Of a DNA stretch of 40,796 bases, positions 7,503-18,100 are shown piece by piece. Where the stretch lies: positions 1 through 40,796 of the forward strand of contig CALMWF010000002.1 of the NCBI GenBank assembly GCA_937873445.1, given 5' to 3'. The translations under genes were made by a program, and so were the position numbers. How positions within the stretch are numbered: the stretch's first letter is position 1; the number at the start of each line of letters is the position of its first letter. This stretch comes from an uncultured Alphaproteobacteria bacterium (GTDB lineage Bacteria > Pseudomonadota > Alphaproteobacteria > Rhizobiales > Aestuariivirgaceae). The notes beneath the pieces are model-generated. The model was not told where the DNA came from. It did not search any database and saw nothing but the letters and a program-made list of their open reading frames with translations.

Positions 7503-8051
7503 ATGCCGGAAGACTTGATGCGCTATGACCAGCTTGCCCAGAACGCGCTGCGCGGCGTGGTGCGCGAGGCGTTGCGCAAGGTGGAAAAAACCGGCTCGCT
7601 TCCGGGCGACCATCACTTCTACATTGCCTTCAACACCCGCCATCCCGGCGTTGATATCGGCGAGCGCCTGTCGGCGCGCTACCCGCGCGAGATGACCATC
7701 GTCATCCAGCACCAGTTCTGGAATCTGGCCGTCCATGATGATCACTTCCGGGTGAACCTGAACTTCGACCATGTGCCGGAAACGCTCATCGTGCCCTTCA
7801 GCGCGGTGAAGGGTTTCCTCGACCCCGCCGTGCAGTTTGGCCTGCAGTTTGAAGTGGTGGCCGCCGAGGCCGCCCCCGCCGCTGACGGCAAGCCGGCAAA
7901 GCCTGCCAAGCCGGCCCGGCCGGTGACCAAGGGCAAGGCTCCTTCCGCCGCCGCCCCGCAAAACGCCGCCCCGCCTGCGGACGATGCCGCCGCCGGGGAA
8001 CCCCCGGAAACCCCGAACGTTGTGTCCCTTGATGCCTTCCGCAAGAAATAA
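7503..8051 (+). CDS. sspB: SspB-alpha, ClpXP adaptor for tmRNA-tagged proteins
   Basis: SspB binds the ssrA tag and tethers substrates to ClpX. The 182-residue protein has the alpha-type SspB domain (about 1-120: LAQNALRGVVREALRKVE, GDHHFYIAFNTRHPGVDI, then HQFWNLAV). A flexible Ala/Pro/Lys-rich linker (about 121-168) follows. The conserved tail NVVSLDAFRKK corresponds in position to the ClpX-binding peptide of known SspBs. It lies about 110 nt downstream of the tmRNA gene, so the tag and its adaptor are neighbours. Its last 20 nt are overlapped by the mepA start. The domain assignment is firm; the tail's role is inferred from the family. Confidence 0.94.
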   Translation: MPEDLMRYDQLAQNALRGVVREALRKVEKTGSLPGDHHFYIAFNTRHPGVDIGERLSARYPREMTIVIQHQFWNLAVHDDHFRVNLNFDHVPETLIVPFSAVKGFLDPAVQFGLQFEVVAAEAAPAADGKPAKPAKPARPVTKGKAPSAAAPQNAAPPADDAAAGEPPETPNVVSLDAFRKK

Positions 8052-9033
8052 GCCCGCCCTGCTGGCGCTTGCCCTGCTCGCTCTGGCGCTGCCGGCGCTG
8101 GGCCAGTCGGCGGCTGACCAGGGCGCTCTGGCCCGGCTGGCGGCGGGGGCGCCCGCCACCACCGGCTCCATCACCCCCCAGCCCACCCTGCCCGACCGGG
8201 TGCTCAACCAGCTTCCGGCCAAGAAGGTGTTTGGTGCCGAAAAGACCCCCGCCGCCTCGCTGGCCTCACGGGCCATCGGCTCCTATGCCAAGGGCTGCAT
8301 GGCGGGGGGCCGGGCCCTGCCGGTCAATGGACCCGCCTGGCAGGTCATGCGCCTGTCGCGCAACCGCAACTGGGGCACACCCGAACTGCTCACCCTGCTG
8401 GAACGGCTGGCCCTGGAAAGCAAGGCCAATGACGGCTGGAATGGCCTTCTCATCGGCGACCTGTCGCAGCCGCGTGGCGGCCCCATGCTGACCGGCCATG
8501 CCAGCCATCAGATCGGCCTGGATGCCGATGTCTGGCTGACACCCATGCCGGACCGCACCCTCACCGCCAGGGAGCGCGAGACCATTTCCGCCCGGCTGGT
8601 GGTGAAGGACCGCCGCACCATGGATTACAGCGTCTGGACCGAGGCCCATGCCCGGCTCATCCGCCGGGCCGCCATGATGCCGGAGGTGGCGCGCATTTTC
8701 GTTCACCCCCCCATCAAGGCCGAACTGTGCCGCTGGACCGGCGGCAAAGGTGCCTGGCTTGCCAAGGTGCGCCCCTATTTCGGGCACAACTATCATTTTC
8801 ACATCCGCATGAAGTGCCCGCCCGGCATGGCCACTTGCAAGGACCAGGCAACCCCGGCCCCGCGTGACGGCACCGGCTGCGGCCAGGAACTGGCCTACTG
8901 GATGGGCGACAAGCCTTGGGTGAAGCCGAAGCCCGTGCCCCACCCGCCCGGCTGGAAACCGCCGCCGCCGCCGCCCCCCTTGACTCTGGCGGGCCTTCCT
9001 GCTGAATGCCGCGCCGTCGTGGCCGCGCCGTGA
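8032..9033 (+). CDS. mepA: Penicillin-insensitive murein endopeptidase
   Basis: MepA cleaves D-Ala-mesodiaminopimelate cross-links in peptidoglycan in the periplasm. The 333-residue product has a signal peptide (MPSARNKP, then a Leu/Ala-rich core, cleaved near ALGQS). The LAS-metallopeptidase motifs GHASHQIGLDADVWL and GHNYHFHIRM supply the zinc-binding His, Asp and His. Several cysteines near the C-terminus fit the disulfides of the family. The tail is proline-rich (PPPPPPP near 320). The ATG at 8032 sits inside the last codons of sspB (20-nt overlap) and gives a proper signal peptide; a start further upstream would not. Confidence 0.93.
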   Translation: MPSARNKPALLALALLALALPALGQSAADQGALARLAAGAPATTGSITPQPTLPDRVLNQLPAKKVFGAEKTPAASLASRAIGSYAKGCMAGGRALPVNGPAWQVMRLSRNRNWGTPELLTLLERLALESKANDGWNGLLIGDLSQPRGGPMLTGHASHQIGLDADVWLTPMPDRTLTARERETISARLVVKDRRTMDYSVWTEAHARLIRRAAMMPEVARIFVHPPIKAELCRWTGGKGAWLAKVRPYFGHNYHFHIRMKCPPGMATCKDQATPAPRDGTGCGQELAYWMGDKPWVKPKPVPHPPGWKPPPPPPPLTLAGLPAECRAVVAAP

Positions 9034-9098
9034 GGAGCGATCCTCAATTGACCATCAGCGGCCGCCGCTGACCGGCGCGAAGCAGGGGGACGCACGCT

Positions 9099-10988
9099 TT
9101 GAGTCACAGCACTGAAGCTTCGGCGGACAGCCTCCGCGCCACCAATCTTCGGCTCGCCCTCGCCTCCATCGGCGTGGTCTTCGGCGATATCGGCACCAGC
9201 CCGCTTTACGCCATGCGGGAGTCTCTGCACCACGTCACCTCCCATGGCGGCAACCTGCACGAAGCCGTTTACAGCGTCGTGTCGCTGCTGCTGTGGACGC
9301 TGATGATCGTGGTGACGGTCAAATACGTGTTCATGCTGATGCGCGCCGACAACCGCGGCGAAGGCGGCATTCTCTCGCTCGTCGTGCTGGTGCAGAGCCT
9401 GCTGGCGAAAAAGAACCCCATCATCCTGCTGCTCGGCATCATCGGTGCCGCCTTCTTCTTCGGCGACGCCATGATCACCCCGGCCATGTCGGTGCTGTCG
9501 GCGGTGGAGGGTCTGGCTGTCATCCATCAGGGCTTCGAGCCGGTGGTGGTGCCGCTGACGCTGGCCATCCTCATCACCCTGTTCCTGTTTCAATACAAGG
9601 GCACGGCGGGTGTTGCGTCGCTGTTTGCTCCCGTCACCACCTTCTGGTTCTTCATCATCGGCATCATGGGCCTGTGGCACATTGCCGATGACCTCAGCAT
9701 CTTCGCCGCTCTCAATCCCTATTATGCGGTGCGGCTGCTCATCGAACATCCGGCCCTGGCGCTGCTGGTGTTCGGCGGCGTGTTCCTGGCCGTAACCGGC
9801 GGCGAGGCGCTCTATGCCGACATGGGCCACTTCGGCAAGAAGCCGATCCGCATGGCCTGGCTGGCGGTCGTGTTTCCGGCCCTCATCCTCAATTATCTCG
9901 GCCAGGGGGCCTTCGTCATCTCGCATCCCGAGGCGGCGGAAAATCCCTTCTTCCTGATGGTGCCGGGCTGGGGCCTGATCCCGCTGGTGCTGCTGGCCAC
10001 CGCAGTCACCGTCATTGCCTCGCAGGCGGTCATCACCGGCGCCTTCTCCATTGCCCAGCAGGCCATGTCGCTCGGCCTGCTGCCACGCATGAACATCACC
10101 CACACCTCGGAAACCGAGCACGGCCAGATTTACATCGGCCAGATCAACTGGATGGTGCTGATCGGCGTGGTCATTCTGGTGCTGGTGTTCAAGTCGTCGT
10201 CCAATCTGGCCTCGGCCTATGGCATTGCCGTCAACACCTCCATGATCGTTGACACGATGCTGGCGCTGATCTTCTTCTGGAAGTCGCGCTCGCTGCCGGT
10301 GTGGTTCGCCATGCCCGCCCTCGTCATCATTCTCGCCATTGAAGCCACCTTCCTCACCGCCAACGGCCTCAAGCTGCTGCACGGCGGCTACATGCCGGTG
10401 CTGATGGGTCTCACCATCATTCTGTTCATGCGCACCTGGATGTCGGGCCGCCAGCTTCTGGCCGCCAAGCTGAGGAAGGAATCGGTGGAACTCGACGGCC
10501 TGCTGGCCAGCCTGGAAAATCATCCGCCAGCCCGCGTCGCCGGTGCCTCGGTGTTCCTGCAGACCGACAAGAACTATGCCCCCTCGGCCCTGATGCATAA
10601 CCTGAAGCACAATCGCGTGCTCCACGACAAGCTGGTGTTCATCACCGCCGAAACCACCAACGAGCCGCGCCATGATTCCGAGGAACGCGTGGTGGTGAAG
10701 CAGATGCCCCTCGGCGCCTGGCAGGTGGAGGCCAAGTTCGGCTACATGGAACAGCCCGACCTGCCGCGGGCGCTGCGCGCCGCCCAGCGCCACGGCCTTG
10801 ACATCGACCCGCGCCAGGCCTCCTATTTCCTCGGCCGCCGCATCATCCTGCCGTCGCGGCGCTCGAAAATGCCCTTCTGGCAGCAGCGCATCTTCATCAT
10901 GCTCACCAACCAGTCAGCCCGTGCCATTGACTTCTTCCGCATTCCGCCCGACCGGGTGGTGGAACTGGGTCAGCAGATCAGTGTGTGA
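9099..10988 (+). CDS. kup: Kup-type potassium transporter
   Basis: This is a low-affinity K+ uptake protein of the KUP/HAK/KT family, probably a K+/H+ symporter. The 629-residue protein has about twelve transmembrane helices. It shows the family signature GDIGTSPLYAM near residue 30, GEGGILSL near 85, and a soluble C-terminal domain from about 450. The start is TTG, placed 8 nt after an AGGGGGA ribosome site. The following MFS gene begins at its last codons (GTGA overlap). Confidence 0.95.
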   Translation: MSHSTEASADSLRATNLRLALASIGVVFGDIGTSPLYAMRESLHHVTSHGGNLHEAVYSVVSLLLWTLMIVVTVKYVFMLMRADNRGEGGILSLVVLVQSLLAKKNPIILLLGIIGAAFFFGDAMITPAMSVLSAVEGLAVIHQGFEPVVVPLTLAILITLFLFQYKGTAGVASLFAPVTTFWFFIIGIMGLWHIADDLSIFAALNPYYAVRLLIEHPALALLVFGGVFLAVTGGEALYADMGHFGKKPIRMAWLAVVFPALILNYLGQGAFVISHPEAAENPFFLMVPGWGLIPLVLLATAVTVIASQAVITGAFSIAQQAMSLGLLPRMNITHTSETEHGQIYIGQINWMVLIGVVILVLVFKSSSNLASAYGIAVNTSMIVDTMLALIFFWKSRSLPVWFAMPALVIILAIEATFLTANGLKLLHGGYMPVLMGLTIILFMRTWMSGRQLLAAKLRKESVELDGLLASLENHPPARVAGASVFLQTDKNYAPSALMHNLKHNRVLHDKLVFITAETTNEPRHDSEERVVVKQMPLGAWQVEAKFGYMEQPDLPRALRAAQRHGLDIDPRQASYFLGRRIILPSRRSKMPFWQQRIFIMLTNQSARAIDFFRIPPDRVVELGQQISV

Positions 10989-12181
10989 CCCAGCCGGCTG
11001 AAACACCGCAGTCTGTGCCCTTCCCGGTCCTGCTGACCGGGCTTGGCCTCACCCAGATTGTCGGCTGGGGCACCACCTATTATCCCCTCGGCGCCCTTGC
11101 CGGATCGGTGCGCGACGCCACCCACTGGTCCGACACGCTCATCTTCGGCGCCTTCTCGGCCTCTCTGCTCCTGTCCGGCCTCATTGCCCGGGCTGCCGGC
11201 CAGGCGGTGGACCGGCTGGGCGGCCGCAAGGTGATGCTGGCGGGTTCGCTCACCGCCGCCCTGGCCAGTTTCATCCTTGCCTTCCGGGCCACCCCCACAG
11301 GCTGGGTTGCGGGCTGGCTCATCATGGCCTTTGCCATGCGGCTGGCCACCTATGACGCCGCCTTCGCCACCCTGACGCAGATCGCCGGTGAACGCACCCG
11401 CCGGGCCATCTCCATCCTGTCGCTGTTCGGCGGCCTGGCCTCCACCCTGTTCTGGCCGCTGGGCCATTGGCTGGCCACGCAATGGGGCTGGCAGCAGGCC
11501 TTTCTGGTCTATGGCCTGCTCCATCTCTTCCTGTGTGCGCCCATCCACTGGTTCATGATTCCCCCCGGCACCGGCACCCCGGCGGCCCGGCCGGACGGTG
11601 GCAGCGAGGGGTTGACGGGGTCAGAGCGCCGGCAGGCCATGGCGGTCTTTGCCGCCGTGCTCGCCTTCAATGGTCTGGTGTTTTCCGCCGTCTCCGCCCA
11701 TGTGCTGCAGATTTTCCAGAGCCTCGGCATGGCCACCGCCACCGCTGTGGTGCTGGCCGCCATGATCGGGCCGTTTCAGGTGCTGGCGCGGCTGGCTGAA
11801 ATCATCTTTGGCCGCCGCCTGGCGCCGCGTGAACTGGCGCTGGTGGCCTTCGGCCTGTTGCCGCTGGCGCTGGCGCTGGCCGCCCTTGGCGGCTTCTCGC
11901 TTGCCGCACTGGCCCTCTTTGCCATCACCTATGGCGCCTCCAACGGCCTCGTCACCATTGCCAAGGGGGTCTATCCGCTGGCCCTGTTCGGCCGCCGCGA
12001 CTATGGCGCCACGCTGGGCACGCTCACCACGCCGTCGCTGTTTCTCAATGCCGCCGCCCCCCTGCTCATGGCCTGGAGCCTCAGCCACTTCGGCACCCGC
12101 TTCAGCCTGCTCATCTGCCTCGTGGCGGGCCTTGCCTCATTCACCGGCATGATCTGGCTGGCGCGCCGCCACAACGGCTGA
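10985..12181 (+). CDS. MFS transporter, substrate unknown
   Basis: This 398-residue protein has about twelve hydrophobic segments in two halves, separated by a hydrophilic loop near 195-215. The MFS motif A after helix 2 reads AGQAVDRLGGRKVML. It starts with GTG overlapping the kup stop by 4 nt, so it is probably translated with kup. No substrate can be assigned. Its 3' end overlaps the oppositely oriented MFS gene by 45 nt. Confidence 0.88.
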   Translation: MTQPAETPQSVPFPVLLTGLGLTQIVGWGTTYYPLGALAGSVRDATHWSDTLIFGAFSASLLLSGLIARAAGQAVDRLGGRKVMLAGSLTAALASFILAFRATPTGWVAGWLIMAFAMRLATYDAAFATLTQIAGERTRRAISILSLFGGLASTLFWPLGHWLATQWGWQQAFLVYGLLHLFLCAPIHWFMIPPGTGTPAARPDGGSEGLTGSERRQAMAVFAAVLAFNGLVFSAVSAHVLQIFQSLGMATATAVVLAAMIGPFQVLARLAEIIFGRRLAPRELALVAFGLLPLALALAALGGFSLAALALFAITYGASNGLVTIAKGVYPLALFGRRDYGATLGTLTTPSLFLNAAAPLLMAWSLSHFGTRFSLLICLVAGLASFTGMIWLARRHNG

Positions 12182-13324
12182 GACCGAAAGCGCCAGCGCC
12201 GCCAGCCCTGCTCCGGTGAGAAACACCGCATCCGGCCCGAACCGGTCCCACAGCAGGCCAGCCCCCAGACTGGCAATGAGCAGCGCCACGCCGGACACCA
12301 GATTGAACACGCCAAAGCCGGTGCCGCGCAGATGGCCCGGCACATGATCGGCCACCAGCGCCGTCAGCACCCCCTGGGTCAATCCCATGTGCAGCCCCCA
12401 CAGCGCCACCCCGGCAAACATGGCGGCAATGCCCGGCATCAGGCCCAGCACGCCATCGGCCATGACCAGCACCAGAAGCCCGGCCAGCAGCAGCCCCCAG
12501 CGCCCGAAACGGTCAGCCAGCACGCCCACCGGATAGGCCGCCAGCGCATAGACCCCGCTCATCACCACCATCACCAGCGGCACCCACTGGTTCGCCAGCC
12601 CCGCGCTTTGCGCCTTCAGCACAAGAAAGGCCTCGGAAAAGCGGGCCAGCATGATGACCCCGGCAAACCCCGTCACCAGCCAGAAGCCGCGCCCCAGTTG
12701 CCGCGCTGTGGCCGGGTCAAAACCCGGCTTGCGCGGCCCTGCCGCCACGCGCTCCGGCTCACGCACCAAAAGGCCCAGAATGGCCACCGCCACCAGCGCC
12801 GGGGCCACGCCCAGCCACAGCACGGTGCGCAGGTCGGCGGCATAGAGGGTCATGGCCGCCATGGCGATGAGCGGCCCGGCAAAGGCGCCGATGGTATCCA
12901 GCGTCTGGCGCAGGCCGAAGGCCGCACCGCGCCCGTCGGCGGGCGTCATGTCGGCGATCATGGCATCGCGCGGCGCCCCGCGGATGCCCTTGCCGATGCG
13001 GTCGAGAAAGCGCGCCACGAACACCGCAGCCGCACTGCCCGCCAGCGGAAACAGCGGCTTGGCCGCCGCCGCCACGCCGTAGCCGGCAAAGGCCAGCCAT
13101 TTGCGGCTTTGCCAGCGGTCCGACAGCGCGCCGGAAAACAGCTTGGAAATCTGCGCCGTGGCCTCGGCCAGACCCTCGATCAGGCCGAGCATGGCGGCAC
13201 TCGCCCCCAGCGTGCCGACCACGAACAGCGGCAGCACCGCATGGATCATCTCGGAGGATACATCCATGAACAGGCTGGTCAAACCCAGAAGCCAGACACC
13301 GCGCGGAACAGCCTTCACGATCAT
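12137..13324 (-). CDS. MFS transporter, substrate unknown
   Basis: This polytopic protein of about 395 residues has roughly twelve helices. The motif-A-like loop SGALSDRWQSRKWL and the loop DRIGKGIRGAPRDAMIAD are typical of a drug-efflux-like MFS subgroup. The ATG at 13324 is shown, but the better-spaced start is GTG at 13318, with GGAG 6 nt upstream; an upstream extension is not membrane-like. It is transcribed divergently from fumC, and its end overlaps the preceding MFS gene tail to tail. It does not resemble that neighbour closely, so recent duplication is unlikely. Confidence 0.87.
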   Translation of the reverse strand: MIVKAVPRGVWLLGLTSLFMDVSSEMIHAVLPLFVVGTLGASAAMLGLIEGLAEATAQISKLFSGALSDRWQSRKWLAFAGYGVAAAAKPLFPLAGSAAAVFVARFLDRIGKGIRGAPRDAMIADMTPADGRGAAFGLRQTLDTIGAFAGPLIAMAAMTLYAADLRTVLWLGVAPALVAVAILGLLVREPERVAAGPRKPGFDPATARQLGRGFWLVTGFAGVIMLARFSEAFLVLKAQSAGLANQWVPLVMVVMSGVYALAAYPVGVLADRFGRWGLLLAGLLVLVMADGVLGLMPGIAAMFAGVALWGLHMGLTQGVLTALVADHVPGHLRGTGFGVFNLVSGVALLIASLGAGLLWDRFGPDAVFLTGAGLAALALSVSAVVAARQPDHAGE

Positions 13325-13409
13325 CTCCAACACTTCCGTCTGACTGGCGGGACGGCACCATAAATGGTAAGCCCCGGCCCACCCCTTCACAAGATGACGA
13401 GGCCTTTTC

Positions 13410-14800
<1,391 letters not shown>

Positions 14801-14804
<4 letters not shown>

Positions 14805-14983
14805 GTGCTGACATCGTCAACCTGCGCACCGTCCGCAAGCGCAAGGCCCGCGCCGAAAAGGAAGAACAGGCCGCGCACAACCGCGCCCGCTTCGGCCGCA
14901 GCAGGGCGGAAAAGGACAAGGCCGCCGCCGAACAGGCGCTGGCCCGCCGCCACATCGACGGCCACCAGCGGGACGATGAATGA
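14801..14983 (+). CDS. DUF4169 family small protein
   Basis: This 60-residue, very basic and charged protein ([34 protein letters not shown]) matches the short alphaproteobacterial DUF4169 family and probably forms one long helix. It starts with GTG inside the fumC stop (GTGA) and ends in an ATGA overlap with the next gene. Function is unknown; the charge suggests nucleic-acid or ribosome association, which is only inference. Confidence 0.85.
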
Positions 14984-15195
14984 CGGCCCTGCAAAAACAC
15001 TCCCTCACCATAGCGGGCCATCAGACATCGCTGTCGCTGGAACCGGAATTCTGGCAGGCGCTGCAGGCCGCCGCCGCCGCCGAAGGCAAGGCACTGGCCC
15101 AGCTGGTGGGTGAGATTGATCAGACGCGGGGCCAACGCAATCTCTCCAGCGCCATCCGCGTCTGGCTGCTGCGCCGCGCCCAGAGCCTCCCTTAA
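14980..15195 (+). CDS. Ribbon-helix-helix domain protein
   Basis: This 71-residue protein has the motif SLTIAGHQTSLSLEPEFWQALQ, then EIDQTRGQRNLSSAIRVWLL. That is a beta strand and two helices of the RHH_4-type fold seen in small alphaproteobacterial proteins. It may bind DNA as a dimer, but no target is evident. It is coupled to DUF4169 by a 4-nt overlap. Its TAA stop shares the TTAA at 15192-15195 with the stop of the convergent AsmA gene. Confidence 0.88.
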   Translation: MTALQKHSLTIAGHQTSLSLEPEFWQALQAAAAAEGKALAQLVGEIDQTRGQRNLSSAIRVWLLRRAQSLP

Positions 15196-18100
15196 GGCGG
15201 CACCACAATCACACGCGTCGATGGCCCGCTGGGCGGACGGATGATCTCCACCGCCGGTTTGTCGGGCGCGGGCTTCACCGCCGGTTTGGGTGCTGCGGGC
15301 CGGGGCGCAGGCTTGGGCGCGGGCCGGGGCGGCGCCTTCACCTCGGGCGGCGGCGCCGGTGTTTCATCGGCGGGCACCGCCACCGGCTTTGGCGCAGGCG
15401 CCCCCGTCAGCTTCGGCCACGGCGCACCAGCGGCGGCGCGAAGTTCTGCCTGCACCCGGATTTCGCGCTGGCGCTGGCGCAATTCGGCCCGGGTGGCCTG
15501 CCACTGGTCAAAGCGCGCCTGATCGGCGGCGCGCTGCGCCTGCTCCTGCGCGGCCAGACGCTCCTGCTCCTTCTGCGCCTTTTCCAGCTCGGCCACGCCC
15601 TGTTCCAGAAGCCTGACCCCCAGCCGGCTGGCCAGTGCGCCGAAATCCTCACGCACGGTCAGCGCCATGGGCTCGCCCGCATAGCTCACGCCATAGGCCG
15701 GCAGATCGCTGCCGTCGCCGGGCTGCACGCGGATGTCGGCCGACACGGCCCCCGCCCCCAGATCGGCCCCAGCCGTCACGCTGATCGCGCTGCCTGGCGC
15801 GGTGAAGGTCATGGCATCGAAGCTGACGATGCCCTCCTTCACGGTAAAGCCACCGCGCCCCTCGCCCAGCATCAGGCCCGGCCCCGTCCGCACCTCATCC
15901 AGCGCCGCCTTCAGGCTTGCCGCCGTATTGATGCCCGACACGCGCAGCGGCAGCAGTTGCGGCGACAACTCCATCAACCGGCCCGCACTGAGCCGGTAGC
16001 TGCCGCTGCCATTGACGGAGGAGATGACCGCCATGGCGCTGCGCCCGCGCGCCGAAACCGTGCCGTCCACTGTCATGACCCCGCCCAGAACCGCCGTGCC
16101 ATGTTCCAGCGTCATAAGCTGGTCCAGCGCCACCGGCAGCGCGAACTGCGCCGTCACCGCCTGCACCTCGCCATCCGGCGTGGCGGCAAGATCAAGGCTG
16201 ATGGGTGCGCCCGCCGCGTCGCGGCCGCTCAACGCCAGCCGCCGCTCGCTGGCGGTCACGCTGATGCCAAGCTCGGCCTCATGCGCCGCAATGCCCGGCC
16301 CCAGGGTGAGGGTTTTCGGCGTCACCCAGATTTCAAAGCCATGCGTCTTCGGCAATTGCGCTGCCAGCACCGACGCGCTGCCGGGGGCAGCCCCCATCCA
16401 GGGCAGAAACGCCGGCGCCAGCACATCGCCCAGGGTCAAGGCACCGGCATTGACACGCGCCACATAGTTCGGCACCGCCCCGGACCGGTCGAGAGTGAGG
16501 GTGCCGTCAAAGGGGGCCGTCCCCCAATGGCCGGACCACAGCACCTGCGCCGGTGCCTCGCCCGCCTCCGCCCTGGCCGTGCCGCTGAGGTCAAACCCGC
16601 CGCTGAAGGGTTGAACCAGCGGCACACCGCTGGCCGCCACCAGAGCCCCTCCCTCTGCCGCCGCCACACGGAACGTTCCCTCCGGCCACTGGCCGGGCTT
16701 CACCGTGCCGTCAAAATGCGCCGTGGCGCCCAATGCGCCTGCCTCCACCACCGTGGCAAAGCCCGCCACCCGCGAGCCGTTGAGGGTGACGCTGAGCCTG
16801 CCCGGCTGGCCCGAGGGCGAAGGCGGGGCAAGGCCGAACAGCCTGGCAATGTCCGCCCCCTCGGCACTGCCGACATCGGCGCTGGCCTTCACCGTGGCGT
16901 CCACCCCGCCTGCCACATCGCTGACCCCGCCGGTCAGTGTCAGGTCCAGCGTGCCGCTGCGCCCGGTCACGGCAAAGCGGGTGTCCGGTTCCCGGGGGCC
17001 GGGCTTCAGGGTCAGGTTCAGGTCAAGCGCGGTCTGGCCCAGGGCATTCACCCAGCCTGCCCCCTCATCCGCCAGACCGAGAAGCCGCACCAGCCCCGAG
17101 GGCTCATCGGCCCGGATGGTGCCGGAGATGGTGCCATCCGGCCCATCCACCCCGCTCAGCACCGAGCCGCTGGCCGCCAGCGCAGCCCCCTGCGCCGAGC
17201 CGACATCAAACCGCTTGATCTCCAGTCCGCGCAGGCCGGAATTCACATCCATGGCCACATCGCGCGCCGTCACCCCGTTGAGCTTCAATTCGGCCAGCGC
17301 CAGCGTCAGCCGCTGTTCAAAATCCGCCCCACTTTGAATAAGGCCGTTCAAGGCCGCAAACCAGTTGGCCTCGTGGCCCGCTGACAAGGCACTCATGCCC
17401 AGCGGCAGATAGGAGTCGAGATCAACACGCTGGGCCGTGAGATTGACGTCAAGCCCCGGCACCGCGCCGGGCCGGAAGGCAATATCCGCCGTGCCCGCGC
17501 CGCCGTCGAGGTCATAGGCCATCTGCTGCAGGCTGAGCCTGCCCTCATTCCAGTTCACCTTGCCTTCCGCCTTCAGGTGGCCGCGCGCCCCCGTCCAGTT
17601 GGCTTCGAGTGCTGCTTTCACATCCGGCCATAACCAGCCGGAAAGACTCCGTAAATCCGCCGTCTCCAATGACAGTGTGCCCGCCAGTTCAGCGGCCCTC
17701 TGGCCGGGAAAGGCAATGCCGGTGAACAGCGCCTTGGTCTGGCCGGGAAGCCCCGCCTTCACCTCCTTGAAGCGCAGCGCGCTCTTGTCCGCCGTCAGCT
17801 TCACCCGCACATTGTCGGCCGCCGCGCCGCCCGCCGTCACCGCCAGCGCGCGCAGGCTGGCGTCAAGCGACAGGCGCTGCGGCCAGTGGGCCAGAATGCC
17901 GTTCACCACCGCCACCCCGCCGCCCTGCCGCCAGGCCGTGCGCGAGGCCGCCCCGGCAAGGGCATCGAGATTGATGCGCGGGGCCGAAAAATCGGCCACC
18001 ATGGTGATGGTGTCGCCGAACCTGGCCAGCGCATCACCCTCGATCAGCGTGCCCTGATCCTGCGGGTCGGCGGGCGAAATGCGGATCGACGTGAAGTGGG

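Noticed and set aside
9091-9101. A later ATG start for kup
   Set aside because: The TTG at 9099 has the right ribosome-site spacing, and the conserved Kup N-terminus begins within 30 residues.
8895-10793. Long open frame antisense to kup
   Set aside because: It is a His/Gln/Asp-rich shadow of the potassium transporter with no start context or domain.
12137-12181. Frameshifted single MFS gene across the convergent pair
   Set aside because: The two genes are on opposite strands and each has its own start and full set of helices, so this is not a broken gene.
12332-13363. Long open frame on the plus strand antisense to the MFS gene
   Set aside because: It is His/Arg/Gln-rich with no domain, is antisense to a well-supported membrane protein, and is an expected result of GC-rich third positions.
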